A stretch of 64,000 nt of DNA from Armillaria gallica. Its lineage: Eukaryota; Basidiomycota; Agaricomycetes; Agaricales; Physalacriaceae. The translations under genes were made by a program, and so were the position numbers. Under the pieces are notes generated by a model. That model had not been told where the DNA came from and did not search any database. It worked only from the letters and a program-made list of their open reading frames with translations. This document shows, in pieces, positions 45,711-55,859 of this stretch; positions within the stretch are counted from its first letter, which is position 1; every line of letters starts with the position of its first letter. The stretch is from assembly GCA_037576215.1 (NCBI GenBank), contig JBANDB010000007.1, forward strand, positions 341,001 to 405,000, in the 5' to 3' direction.

Positions 45711-47377
45711 ATGGCCGTGGGGTCGCATGCGATGTGCAGCGATATCATGGTGCTCCTTCGTACGGGGCAGTCATCAGAAGATCTATACTCGGCGACATTA
45801 GCCTCGGTGATAGAACACATACGCCTCCTCGAATCAGAGACCGTTACCCACGATGAACAACTTCGGTCGCAGGCTAGTACAACACTCAACGCTTCTCTCC
45901 GGCACGAACGCGATCTTGCCGTGCAGGATCTCAAAAATCATAAATCCATATTCGCGCCCGCTCGACGTCTTCCGAACGACGTCTTGTTACGTATCTTCCA
46001 AACGTCCATTGACGAAATGGTTGAACCTGACGTGAAAACCACCCCTTGGCTTCTCGGTTACATCTGTCATTACTGGAGAGCCCTCTCCCATTCCTCCCGT
46101 TCCCTGTGGACTAACATATCTCTCATGAGTCGGCACTCTGATCTCTCATCTGGTCAACGCAATCTACGCAAACATCTCCTCTCCCTGTCCGAAGATTTGT
46201 CACTCAGGATCTACATCATCGTCGCACTGGGATACCTGGGCAGGTTTGCTCAGGCGATGATAAAGACAGTATCTGGGAAGATATCGCTCTCCATTCACAC
46301 CGATGGTCTCACATAACCCTTTTCATACTAGGAGGGTCATTGTCAGCCTTCCAGAACTTCTCTCGCAATTGACCCCTCCTACGCAGCCTGTCTTTGTTGG
46401 CACCTGATCTTAACAACCCTCACATCGGTCGTCTGTTTTCCTGAGCTCCCCTTCTCCAAGATCTCACCTTTGACGGGACTATCGTCCTGTAGCGGGAACT
46501 TTCTCGAGCGATGCCTCTTCCCAGCTCGTCAAGATATCAGTAAAAGTAACAATGCATAAACTAGATGACGCCAGCTCAAATTTCTACGCCTGCGTGAAGG
46601 AGGCTACCATGTTGGAGGACTTGGAGTTTTCCGTTTCTCATGAGAAAGATCATGTTGTCCAGACATCTGCACCGTCCAATTCACAGCTCATTCCCACCTT
46701 CGTCCATAACAAAATTCAGAATCTGAAGTTGGACAGCGATATTCTTTCCATTTTGGATCGGTGCTCCATTCCAAACTTGAAGGAATTATACATTTCCAGC
46801 AAGCGCAGAAATTATCTGGCTGGACCAGAAGTCGAAATTGGGGTCGGACTTCTCCTTCGTTTTGTGGAGCGCTCAGAGTGCAGTGTGAAAGCATTCTCCT
46901 GCTACGACTTGAGACCAGTGCCACTTTCAAAGTTCAATGGCTTATGGAAGCAGTGGTCGTCGTCATTGACGAAACTCGCCATGTTCTTCACTTCAGCGAC
47001 TCGGGTAGATGCTGTTCGAGAGCTGACATTCGAGGAGGGCAAACCTAGTATCCTTCCAAACCTCCAGCATTTGACGTTGTTTACGCTTGAAGGTGTGTCT
47101 ATCTTCAGGGATGACAGCCTTCTCAGAATGGCATCGTCACGGCTTACTCGGTGTCCCGGAAGCTTTACGACACTTGCGATAAGGATTGGGATGGACAACG
47201 GGAAGGTCCTTCTTAGCCAGGAAATTATCACTTAAATGAAGCGTCTGCGTGCTGAGATGAGGGCAGAGGGTGTCTGTGTTAAACTCTATTTGGCTCAGAA
47301 TTTGCGAGATTATTGGCGAGATTATTTCGAAACTGACGAACGCTTCACCAAGTTTGTGGAAGAGAGAGAAAGCGTAG
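45711..47377 (+). pseudogene. F-box protein gene, best-preserved copy (f), frameshifted
   Basis: The first frame, 45711-46316 (201 codons, ATG start), has a coiled-coil-like N-terminus (residues about 20-70) and an F-box: APARRLPNDVLLRIFQ (residues 83-98), then TPWLLGYICHYWRALS and SRSLWTNI, the pattern usual in agaricomycete F-box proteins that recruit substrates to SCF ubiquitin ligases. It stops at 46316. The homologous second part resumes at 46552 and is open to 47235 (227 codons), with IPNLKELYIS and LPNLQHLTLFTLEG leucine-rich segments, then a stop and a short C-terminal piece. The 235 bases between still look like coding sequence with stops, so this is a pseudogene and not an intron. 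No other copy in the window has an intact F-box. Confidence 0.78.
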
Positions 47378-47384
47378 TGGTATG

Positions 47385-48310
47385 AATAGTAATGCCGCTG
47401 AATCTTGTGTTCGATAAATTATAGATTGATACTCCGAGCCTTCAGACTGGGGAGCACTTGAGCTACTGAGCTTGATGTTGATAATGTTAAGAATGAGGAA
47501 CATAGCATAATATGAGATGCCCGGCCATCAAAGATACACGAAAAGAGCCGAGGTCGCAGTGATCGTGGTCGATGACGAAGTGTTGTTTGGACGTCAACAA
47601 ACAAGATTTTTCCTTTCTTCCTTCCATCATCATGTCTCCCGAAAACTCGGTATACTTTCGAACTGGACGCTGCGTCCAGTGTCAAAGCTCGTCTTGATAT
47701 AGTTCCGTTCCATTATTGTCAGCGCCACCAGTAGCAACGTAAGATTCTTGGATGGAGTAATGCCAAATTTTCTCAACTTGGTGAGCTATCTCTCGCCGTG
47801 ACCTTTTCTCGACGCTAACTTCTTTTCAAGTGAATCGCGGGCGAGAGCGTCAATGATCATTCTTCAGCAACGTCCTGGCCGGATACCGATGCATCCTGTC
47901 GAACTTTTGGCGTCTTTTTTTCTTCGACGGAAACTATCAATTCTTGAAGAGGGACGATCCTTTGAAGGCCAAATAGATACCTCTCGTAACTGCGATGAGA
48001 GTGTTAGCATACTTTGGTAAGGTATATTTTCATTCCAGCTACTTTTGCCAATATAACACATTACACGATGGTATAGCTCATTCATCTATGCAAAGCTGAC
48101 TGGTCGGTCGAAGGTCCGAATTTTTCGTTCCATGGGCATCTTCGGCTTTGTAGATTTTTGAGTACCGACAAGCGATGTTCGTGGTGAGGTTGGTCGATTA
48201 CTATGTACCGATCCACTCTCAGGTCGACCGTGTTTCCGTGATTGGGACCTTCTATTATTTCCGTGCGTCCCCTGTCTCTTCTTTCTTCTCGCTCTAACAT
48301 TCGATGAAGA
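47385..48310. repeat. P2 unit 5' part
   Basis: Second copy of 34625-35540, joined directly to the end of the F-box relic at about 47380. GAAGTGTTGTTTGGACGTCAACAAACAAGA and GTTAGCATACTTTGGTAAGGTATATTTTCATTCCAG are identical or nearly so in both copies. Confidence 0.65.
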
Positions 48311-48311
48311 T

Positions 48312-48625
48312 CCATGTCGATGGCTGAAGGATTTATCCCTTTCAATTATGAAGGCAAAGACTACCAGAGGTTGCCGACGGCCTCGATGGTCGTACATGTA
48401 CTCATTCGGTCATGGCGCACGATGGGCCAGGTAAGTCTTGTTCAGTAGTACTTCTCAAAGTGCCTGTCTGACCATCAACTACTCCAGACCCATCTCACGA
48501 CTACCCCCATCCCCTGGCCTCGCCATTGATTCTATGTCCTAGTCATCGTCTACGACCAACTCGGAGAAACTTCTGGGGTTCGACACATTGCCCATTGAAG
48601 CTGTCGTTCTGGTCTAGCAGATGCT
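48312..48625 (+). pseudogene. S33 hydrolase relic, 5' part (P2 unit)
   Basis: Copy of 35543-35835. ATGGCTGAAGGATTTATCCC start, GGGCCAGGTAAGTC exon end, intron, then PSHDYPHPLA and an interrupted YDQLGET segment. Broken by several stops. Confidence 0.62.
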
Positions 48626-48849
48626 TTGACAGACAGGATGCAGCGTCGACGCCGTGCTGAGAGATGGGTGCCACAGGAGGCAGGTGGACGGGGATTGGTA
48701 GCCATGTGAGAACAATGGCGAGATCCGCGACCCAGCTAGCATGACCGGTGTCGGACTATCTGGCGGATGCCATAAGGGCACTGAGCGAGAGAAGGAGGGA
48801 GAGAGATCGGTTTTCTCAAGAAGTGGCGCCCTATACTGAGTGTCCTACT

Positions 48850-48965
48850 CCATGAAGGCCAAGCAAATCGAACCCGTCCTGGATGTGGCTCTACCGCGGA
48901 AGGTCGGCCAGCTTGTTAATGAAAATACCAATAGATTGCACCTGCAGCAGCAAATCGACACGTCA
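48850..48965 (-). pseudogene. Inverted piece of the S33 relic (P2 unit)
   Basis: The minus strand reads ...INKLADL... and QDGFDLLGLHGV, the region before the nucleophile elbow. Same inversion as in the P1 unit. Confidence 0.6.
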
Positions 48966-49689
48966 CCCAGACTCTACCTCCTGCATGATCGCCAGGAGCC
49001 GCTAGAGGCACCGGCACATGCTTCGCACTGCTCTTCCTCCACCACTTACATGTGACCACGACAAATCATAGAGTCACTATAACACGTCTGACGGTCTGAT
49101 CTTGTCCGATCACTGCCTATTTTTCCTGCCAAGTGGCCAGTTACTCCTCCAAATGAAGGAATATTCCGAGAGAGGATCGTTTGTGTCGCTTTTGCCTTGC
49201 GTGGAAACTCCGGAAAACGTGCTGCTCCTGTGTATGGACAGCGATGAGGTGGTCTCAGCGAGATCAACTTCCTTTGTTGATCTGGTCCCGCTGTTCCTAA
49301 GTCTACCTCTCTTCCATATCACACCAGGAAGCGTGCGAAGGATTGTTAAAACATGAATATTCACAGGAGTAACCATCAGTTAGTGCGCTCATCTCCGTGT
49401 GGTGGAGATGTGGGTGGCCATTTCCTTCTGTTTTTGATGCTTGCTGACAGATCGTGTAGGTTTGGAGAGCTGAGTACATAGACCATCTCTATCTGTGTTC
49501 AGACCGTTATGGTCAACGGGCACGCAGAGAGCGCTTAGGGCCTTTGTCGTAGAGCTCATATTTCTGATAGGCGTGATAGTGCAATCACTCCGTCGTTGGA
49601 CGAGAGAGAGAGAGTTCGCTCCCGTATATAGCTAGGTATGGCATCATTCTTTGCGTCAGTGTCTTTCTGGAAATTAATTCGTGATAAAG

Positions 49690-50271
49690 ACCCAAATATA
49701 GACATTATGAAATGTTCGTCCATGATTGACCGCGTGCTAAAGTCAGCTATCCGTGACGATGCATTGACTGTATATTCAACTACCATCACTACGAATGCAT
49801 CTGAGTTCGGTACACTTCGTGTGATCGAGCCCGGACGTATTCATGAATTACGCCTAGACGCATTCTGGTACCGAAGCGTCAGATTGCAGTATCCGTTTTC
49901 CGTCGACACTACATTGCACAGAATTGGACTCTTCTGGATAATAAATATAACCGCTATCCAGTGAATGACAGACCGGATGGTCAGAGAAGGCTGAGGGGCC
50001 ACTCATTCTCCCTTAGTCGGTCCCGCGCATCACGAAAACATACTGTTCGGCGTTGAAGGAGGCTTCGGGATTTCTGATCATCATACGCATCACTCGTTCC
50101 TTTCCATTCGACCTGGGCACTCATCCGCCCGTATCTTCTTTTCTATTCCATTGCTGATGACCTTCGTCGCTCAGAGAAGGCGACTCGGAACGTTATAAAA
50201 GAGGGGGACTATACCAGTAGGTATTATTCTCAAGCCCTCTCAACTGTAGAGCTTATTAATCTCACTTCACC
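49690..50271 (+). promoter_or_regulatory. P2 upstream block with TATA box
   Basis: Co-linear with the P1 block. TATA box TATAAAAG at 50194-50201, leader CAAGCCCTCTCAACTGTAGAGCTTATTAATCTCACTTCACC before ATG. Confidence 0.68.
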
Positions 50272-50877
50272 ATGTTCACTCATATCTCTCTCCTGGCTCT
50301 ACCTCTCCTCGCCAGCGCCGGGGTTATCCCTGTCGTCCTTACTCGTAATGATATTACGGGCGGGCAGGGTTCTACGCTTTACCCTGTTGTCCGCCCTAAC
50401 GCTCCGCCCATCCCAGTCATTGTCCGTGACGATAGTTTGGTTATCACAGGCAGGCAGGTTACGGTCCCAGCTATACCCGCCATTCCAGCTGTACCCGCTG
50501 TACCCGCCATTCCGGCTATACCCGCCATCCCACCTGTACCCGCCATTCCACCTGTACCCGCCGTACCCGCTGTACCCGCCATTCCAGCTATACCCGCCAT
50601 TCCTGCCCCGCGCGCCATTCCTGCTCTCCCTGCTGTTCCCGTTCTCACAGCCAGACAGATCACCATTCCAGCTATACCCGCCATTCCACCTATACCCGCC
50701 ATTCCAGCTATACCCGCCATTCCGCCTGTACCCGCTGTACCCGCTATTCCAGCTATACCCGCCGTTCCCGCCCCGCGCGCCATTCCTGCTCTCCCTGCTC
50801 CACCCGCTCCTCCTGCCATTCCTCTTGCGGGCAGGCAGGTTGTCACCATCCCCCCAGTCCTTCGTCGTGGAGAATGA
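50272..50877 (+). CDS. P2: secreted Pro/Ala/Ile-rich repeat protein
   Basis: A single open frame of 201 aa. The signal peptide and N-terminal part are almost the same as in P1 ([43 protein letters not shown]), but the only cysteine of P1 is Arg here (VVRPNAP), so P2 has no Cys at all. The repeat is of another kind: [13 protein letters not shown] built from 9-base CCCGCCATT/CCCGCTGTA units, with two APRAIPALP blocks and one [11 protein letters not shown] joint, ending GRQVVTIPPVLRRGE. The ends are conserved while the middle has been rewritten, suggesting selection on the ends and loose constraint on composition in the middle. Confidence 0.85.
   Translation: MFTHISLLALPLLASAGVIPVVLTRNDITGGQGSTLYPVVRPNAPPIPVIVRDDSLVITGRQVTVPAIPAIPAVPAVPAIPAIPAIPPVPAIPPVPAVPAVPAIPAIPAIPAPRAIPALPAVPVLTARQITIPAIPAIPPIPAIPAIPAIPPVPAVPAIPAIPAVPAPRAIPALPAPPAPPAIPLAGRQVVTIPPVLRRGE
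50460..50820 (+). repeat. Coding 9-bp repeat array in P2
   Basis: Dozens of 9-base units CC[CT]GC[CT][AG][TC][TA] encoding P-A-[IV], in two large blocks either side of the ARQ joint near 50651. Confidence 0.85.
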
Positions 50878-50977
50878 TTTCGTTAGCAACCCTTCCTCTC
50901 TCAAGCTAATCATATGCTCACATTTTATTCAAACAGAGCCGCCTTGTTTATCTTTCGGACCAGGAAAAGTTTTATGA
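50859..50977 (+). pseudogene. Hydrophobin remnant after P2
   Basis: Same remnant as after P1: CCTTCGTCGTGGAGAATGATTTCGTTAGCAAC, an intron-3-like stretch ending TTCAAACAG, and GCCGCCTTGTTTATCTTTCGG matching exon 4. It is closer to live hydrophobins at GCCTTGTTT than the P1 copy. Confidence 0.75.
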
Positions 50978-51098
50978 ATCAGAGCGTTTTTGTTGTGCTT
51001 TCGTTTGTTAGATAGTTGAAATAGATCAAGACAATCGTATTGCTGGATAGTAGCAAATGTTTGGGACTAGTTACATGTATAAAGATTGAGGAGTTGTA

Positions 51099-51700
51099 CC
51101 GCCATGCCTGTAGAATTTATAGGCTCGACGGCGCAGTCCTAACCGATATATGCGCGCCCGTTGAACACAGGGGTCGGAAAACGAACGCGGTAAAGATGGT
51201 CCATGTACTCAGCTCTCCCGTGAACTACAGTGTCTGTCAGCGTGCACCAAGAACAAGAATGAAATGGCTACTGACATCTCTGTAGTTCCCTAGTTGACGC
51301 GTTCCACATCCCCATATCCGCTACTGAATGGGTGAAGTGGCTAAGCGCTTGCGTCTAACGCAAGTGTCCCGCTCCACGAAGGCCAAGCAAACCGAATCCA
51401 TCCTGGATGGGGCAGTGCTCCAGGAGGTGGGCCAGTAGATATCAGTAGACGAGAAAGAGAATTGCTTCAACAGGAGGTGTGTCGTTCCAAGTTGGTCGTA
51501 GAAAATGACTAGGATGAAGAATTTGATAGCGATGATAAACCTGGGGCATCTATTGGTGAGCCAGGCATTTTGACCTGGTGTACGGCTATCGGGTTGCGGA
51601 CAACTATGTACCATGCTTGGAACTCTTTGCCTTGACCGTTGAAAGCCTTCGGTCAGCGGCGTGAATCTTCGGCGAATGTTAGAATGAGAAAGGAAGATGA
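51099..51700 (-). pseudogene. S33 hydrolase relic, minus strand (near full length)
   Basis: From right to left on the minus strand: first-exon remnant (GCTGACCGAAGGC, CCAAGCATGGTACATAG), the ATTTTCTACGACCAACTTGG (FYDQLG) segment, DGFGLLGLRGA in place of the elbow, and the last exon with VHGRAEYMDHL-like and TP-LVNGR-like segments (51100-51240). The nucleophile serine motif is absent. It also has a CUAACGCAAG hairpin near 51350 that mimics a tRNA arm. Confidence 0.65.
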
Positions 51701-52860
51701 GAGACGGAGTCGTACCATCTATCGGCGAATCTAAAGACGTCCGTATCTGATGATCTAAGCCCGTCGGCTACTTCTTCGCAGCCTCCGCCTTCGCCTGTGC
51801 ATTCCCCTTCTTTTCTTCCCCGGCGTCGGCGTCGCAGTAGCCGTGGGGTTTGCCCATCTAAACCCCGTCCCGCCGTTCTTCAACGTCTCCGCGACGACAG
51901 GACTCGCAGCGGCCTAAACTAGAACTGGTACGAGTACCAACACAAGTCAACACTAAAACAATTTAATTACGGACAAGGACAGACCTGGCAGCATACACGA
52001 TCTTTCCCTGTCTTGCCGAGTGTCACTGACGCGCAGTGTAGGCCAGTCAGAAGAGCTGACGAAGACGAGGAAGGCGCCTCGTTTGACTAAGGAGGACTGG
52101 GTGAGGTCTCGTCCTCTTCCTACTTGTGCTTCGATTCTAGTCGCTCGCGTTTTCCGCCTCACGTATCCCATGCAGACTGCACGACTTGCTAGTCCTCTTT
52201 CCAACAGCGATAAGCCCTCCGGACGTTGCATCATAAACAGTACGAACAGCGAAGAAAGTTGGCGGTGGAGGGAAGCTATCGAGGATACGTGCCTAGTGCG
52301 TGTTGCGTCAAGTTGAGGAGAGTAACGGCTGCCTAGAAGCCACTCACGTTAGCACATAGTAAAGGCAAAAGGAACATGACAACGTACCCAATGGCATTAT
52401 CGATCTTCCACCTTTGCAGAGATCGGCGCCTATGACCGCAGCTCGATAGATACCCTCCTTCGCTATGAATGAGACGTGGTTTCTTTTTGATGTTTGCTCT
52501 CTCGCGACAGTAAAGGTGTGGTGAACTTGCAATGAGAGCTATATCAGAAACCGACGATGAAAATTTTGTAGACGACCTACTGTGTCGGCAGAATACATAA
52601 CAGTGAACATTAGCGAAAACACGGAAGTACGCCGTCCGTGCATACGAAAGCGCAGGGCATACACTATGTTAGAGGGGAGGCGCTTGAGGTCATCGGAGGC
52701 ATTGGTCTTGAGCTTGTTCTAGGGAGCCGTCGTCCAAGCCACTGGTCACTGGTCGTCGATACCAACGAATCTCCCGTGGACATTCTCGACGTCGCGTTTA
52801 TTGCTGGAGCTTGTTGTAATATTGGCCCAGCGCGTCGAGGTGGTCATGGTCATTGGTAAG
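51700..52860 (-). pseudogene. Gene Z (copy B), internally deleted
   Basis: Compared with copies A and C it lacks about 0.3 kb: the sequence jumps from the last exon (GCCCGTC near 51765) straight to GGCTACTTCTTCGCAGCC. Minus-strand pieces include MQRPEGLSLLE near 52225 and SSSNKRDVENVHGRFVG near 52770-52820. Confidence 0.5.
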
Positions 52861-52869
52861 GGATGTTTG

Positions 52870-54160
52870 GACGGCAACGCGTCAACAAATAAGATCATTT
52901 TCCTTCTTTCCCACTTCTTTCCCAACGTAACAACACTAACACCAACACCTTCCGCCATTCCATTATGGACACCAAATGCACACGTAGAGTGCTCTGCCGT
53001 GGACCAAGTTCTTGACGAGCCGGTTATTTCCAGAGCCCATCCCGATATCGGTACAAGCACTACCGGTTGCGATCGATTCGGGTTAGAAGATTGAGAAGGT
53101 TCCTCAACTCGGTGAGCCATTTTTCTCATGATTTTTCTCGACGCTAACCTTCTCTTCAAGTGCTTCATCGTGAAGAAGGTCGGTGGTCTATGTTCAGCAG
53201 CATCCTGGTCAGACGCTTGGGCATTTTTTCGAGACTCTGGCGTCGCGACGGGACCTGGTATTCTGGAAGAGGAACGATCTTTTGAAGATCAACAAGGATA
53301 CCTCTCGTGGCTGCGATATCATACTTGGAGAAGGTGTGTTTCTACCCTCCATCTATTGCTATCAATGTAACATGTTACGCGATGGTGTAGAAACCAGACC
53401 CAACGTCCCCGAGGTCGATGAAGAATCTCAACTAGGGATCGTACTCCCCCAGCTTCTCTTGATTCCTGGCTCGCTCTTGCTTCAGCACCTTAGTGCCTAT
53501 CCGCCCCAAACCCTTGTGTCGATTGTGAACTCCCAGTCCCAGGCCTGTGATACGCGAATTCACATCGTGGTTCTGTGCATACCCCACCAGTGATGCGCAG
53601 ATGGCGACTGTAAACATCTGGAGATATTCTGCCCTCCTGGACGTTCACAGATCCACGGATCTGGATCTGACGACTTCGTTCTAAACAAGGGATAGGTGTT
53701 GGCTACTATATCGCAGTGCAAATTTTCTCGTGCGTGCTTGTTCTTCTATACGTCTCCTTTGAAAACCGATTTGTTGGCCGTAGCACGGTATTTTACCCTT
53801 CCATGGACACACAGATGATTCTATTCTACTACATCATCCTCGGCTTCGTAGACTTTCGATGTGCGACAAACGATGTGCGCGGTAAGTGTGGTGGATTACT
53901 ACTTTCTATTTATACTGATCCACTCTTGTAGGATTTTTGAAGAAAATTTCACCATATCTACTTGACAAGGACCGGGCACCTGCCCACCGAGTTGCATGGA
54001 GGACAGAGCAAACGGCACCCGAAGTTCAGCATTTTGATGTGCATCACTCAGTTCCTTCGGTCGAGAAAGTTTCGGCAAGACGGAGCGTGGGACCGATTGA
54101 CCAGTGCGTCCCCTGTCTCTCATCTTTCTTTCTCGCTCTAATATTCGCTCAAGATTCACA
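52870..54160 (+). other. Region upstream of the S33 gene, with an unassigned frame
   Basis: A + frame at 53183-53593 (136 codons) reads VQQHPGQTLGHFFETLASRRDLVFWKRNDLL, and its sequence recurs in decayed form at 35085-35250 and 47860-48030. It may be a 5' exon of a gene whose remainder is lost. At 53830-53930 GGCTTCGTAGACTTTCGATG...GGTAAGTGTGG...CTTGTAG looks like an exon-intron remnant also present at 35370-35450 and 48150-48210. No complete gene can be built. Confidence 0.4.
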
Positions 54161-54163
54161 TCG

Positions 54164-55041
54164 ATGACTGAAGGATCCATCCATTTCAACTATCAAGGCG
54201 AAGAATACCAGACATGGTACAAAGTTGTCGGCAACCATACGCGGACACCTTTGATTGTGGCGCACGGCGGGCTAGGTCAGTCTTGTTTAGTACTTGGCGA
54301 AATTGTCTGTCTCACAGATAGCTAGACTAGGTCTATCCTATGACTACCTCCTTCCCCTCTCCATCCCAGTCGCCTACTACAACCAAATCGGAAATTCCCG
54401 CTCGACGCATCTCCCATCAAAGCCGCCGTCATTCTGGACTATCCATCTCTTCATCGCCGAACTCGTCAACCTTCTCGAGCACTTCCACTTTCAGGAAGGG
54501 TTCGATTTCCTCGGTCATACTCGATCTAGAGTTCGGAGTACGGAGACAGCCTGAGCTTGGTGTTGACCAACTCTTTGGCGGATATGGGGATGTGGAACGC
54601 GTCGACTGGGGAGCTCAGCGAGGCCTTTCCGGATGATGTACAGAAGGGACTGGTTGTCGGCGTTGCGGATATGGAAAGGCGCTCAGGATGTTCCACAAGA
54701 AGCACGGATGTCTCATCGACCCGTGGCCGGAAGAGCTGGTGTGCTCGATGAACCAGCCCATCAGATATCTCTGTTGCAGTGGGGATGTAGGTGCGGTGTT
54801 TTTCTCACTGTCGCTCTATATACTGATGGTCTCCTTGTAGGTTCACGTGAGAGCTGCGTACATGGAGTGTCTTGACCGCGTTCGTGTTCCGACATTGGAT
54901 GAGCAGATATCGCTTAGGACTTTGTCGTCGTACCTCTCTTCAGAAGAATTCGTCAGGTCAATGGAGAAACCAAGTCATACACCCATATGGGAGGAGCGGG
55001 AGAGGTATATGGATCTGGTTAATGGATTCTTTTCTGCGTGA
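54164..55041 (+). pseudogene. S33 proline-iminopeptidase-like alpha/beta hydrolase, elbow deleted
   Basis: Exon 1 is 54164-54275 (MTEGSIHFNYQGEEYQTWYK..., ending in the oxyanion segment AHGGLG), an intron follows to 54330, and exon 2 continues LSYDYLLPLS, YYNQIGNSRSTHLP and FWTIHLFIAELVNLLEHF up to GFDFLGH. In this family the next residues should be SWGG with the nucleophile Ser. Here the sequence jumps to CGATCTAGAGTTCGG..., about 25-30 bases are missing, the frame shifts and a stop follows at 54554. Downstream pieces in other frames (LTNSLADMGMWN; MFHKKHGCLIDPWPEELV; VRVPTL) show the rest of the gene was once present. This is the best copy in the window and clearly inactive. Confidence 0.82.
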
Positions 55042-55850
55042 CCTATCTGTATATCAGCTTTCTTTGCCGCAGAAATGACTCCTCCCAAGTAACACCGATA
55101 CGGATATTGAAGTTCAAAAGCATATGAATGCAATGTGATGTTCTAACAAGCTGGAAATAAGCTCTCAACGTGGATCCTGAGTACTTGAGTAACGAATCCA
55201 GTTTGACTTCTTCACCCATCATCCTCAGCCGTCCTTGTCCTCATCACCAACGCTCTGAATCCTTCACAAATGTACGAATGTCGCTCACCGAACAGACGCC
55301 TTTTGATTCGAGTTGTTCATAGCCATCCAACAGACGAGCAACTCTCGAATAATCTGTTATCGATGGAGTCAAAACGATCCGCCGTCAGCCGAGTTGTTAT
55401 TGCTTGCGTCAGCTCATCTCATGTAGTGATTTCAGGAAGTCTCGGATTACCGTCGGCACTGTACTGCAGAAATAACAGTTGGGTTATAACTGTATGACGA
55501 ATGGGGACATGTTGGGCCATCGTGAACATTTTGCAATGATCACCGTGATGAGGCGCTCGACTGAGGCGGAAAAGAGTTGCATATATCTGAGCGCTTAATG
55601 CTGGCGATGTCCACGTAAATTATTTATCATTAGTAGGTGGCATTGCAGAATCTGACAGGTTCAAAGCAAGGAGAGCATTGAGAGAGCTTTCTACATAATC
55701 AAGTCCGGAATGACGAAGAGACCGACATCACATATTCTAGTAAGTAACAGAAGAGAAATACGCCTGGAAAAATGACAAGTGTGAGTTACTAACGACGCTC
55801 CTGCTCGAATTAACGATGGAACCTACTATGCAGTATAATTTCCAGTAAAG
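55042..55850 (+). other. Gene X fragment and unassigned DNA
   Basis: At 55190-55480 TCCTCAGCCGTCCTTGTCCTCATCACC and CTCGAATAATCTGTTATCGATGGAGTCAAAA match the gene X relics (24570-24720, 30160-30310). Nothing recognisable from 55500 to 55850. Confidence 0.45.
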
Positions 55851-55859
55851 ATAGAACCA

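Noticed and set aside
46317..46551. Treating the gap between the two halves of F-box copy f as an intron
   Set aside because: 235 bases is far longer than the about 50-base introns here, no fitting GT-AG pair was seen, and the gap still resembles decayed coding sequence of the other copies.
51325..51375. tRNA-like hairpin (CTTGCGTCTAACGCAAG) after a TGGCTAAGCGC box-A-like run
   Set aside because: No B box (GGTTCGANTCC) follows at the right distance, the anticodon would read a stop codon, and the sequence is part of the minus-strand hydrolase relic.
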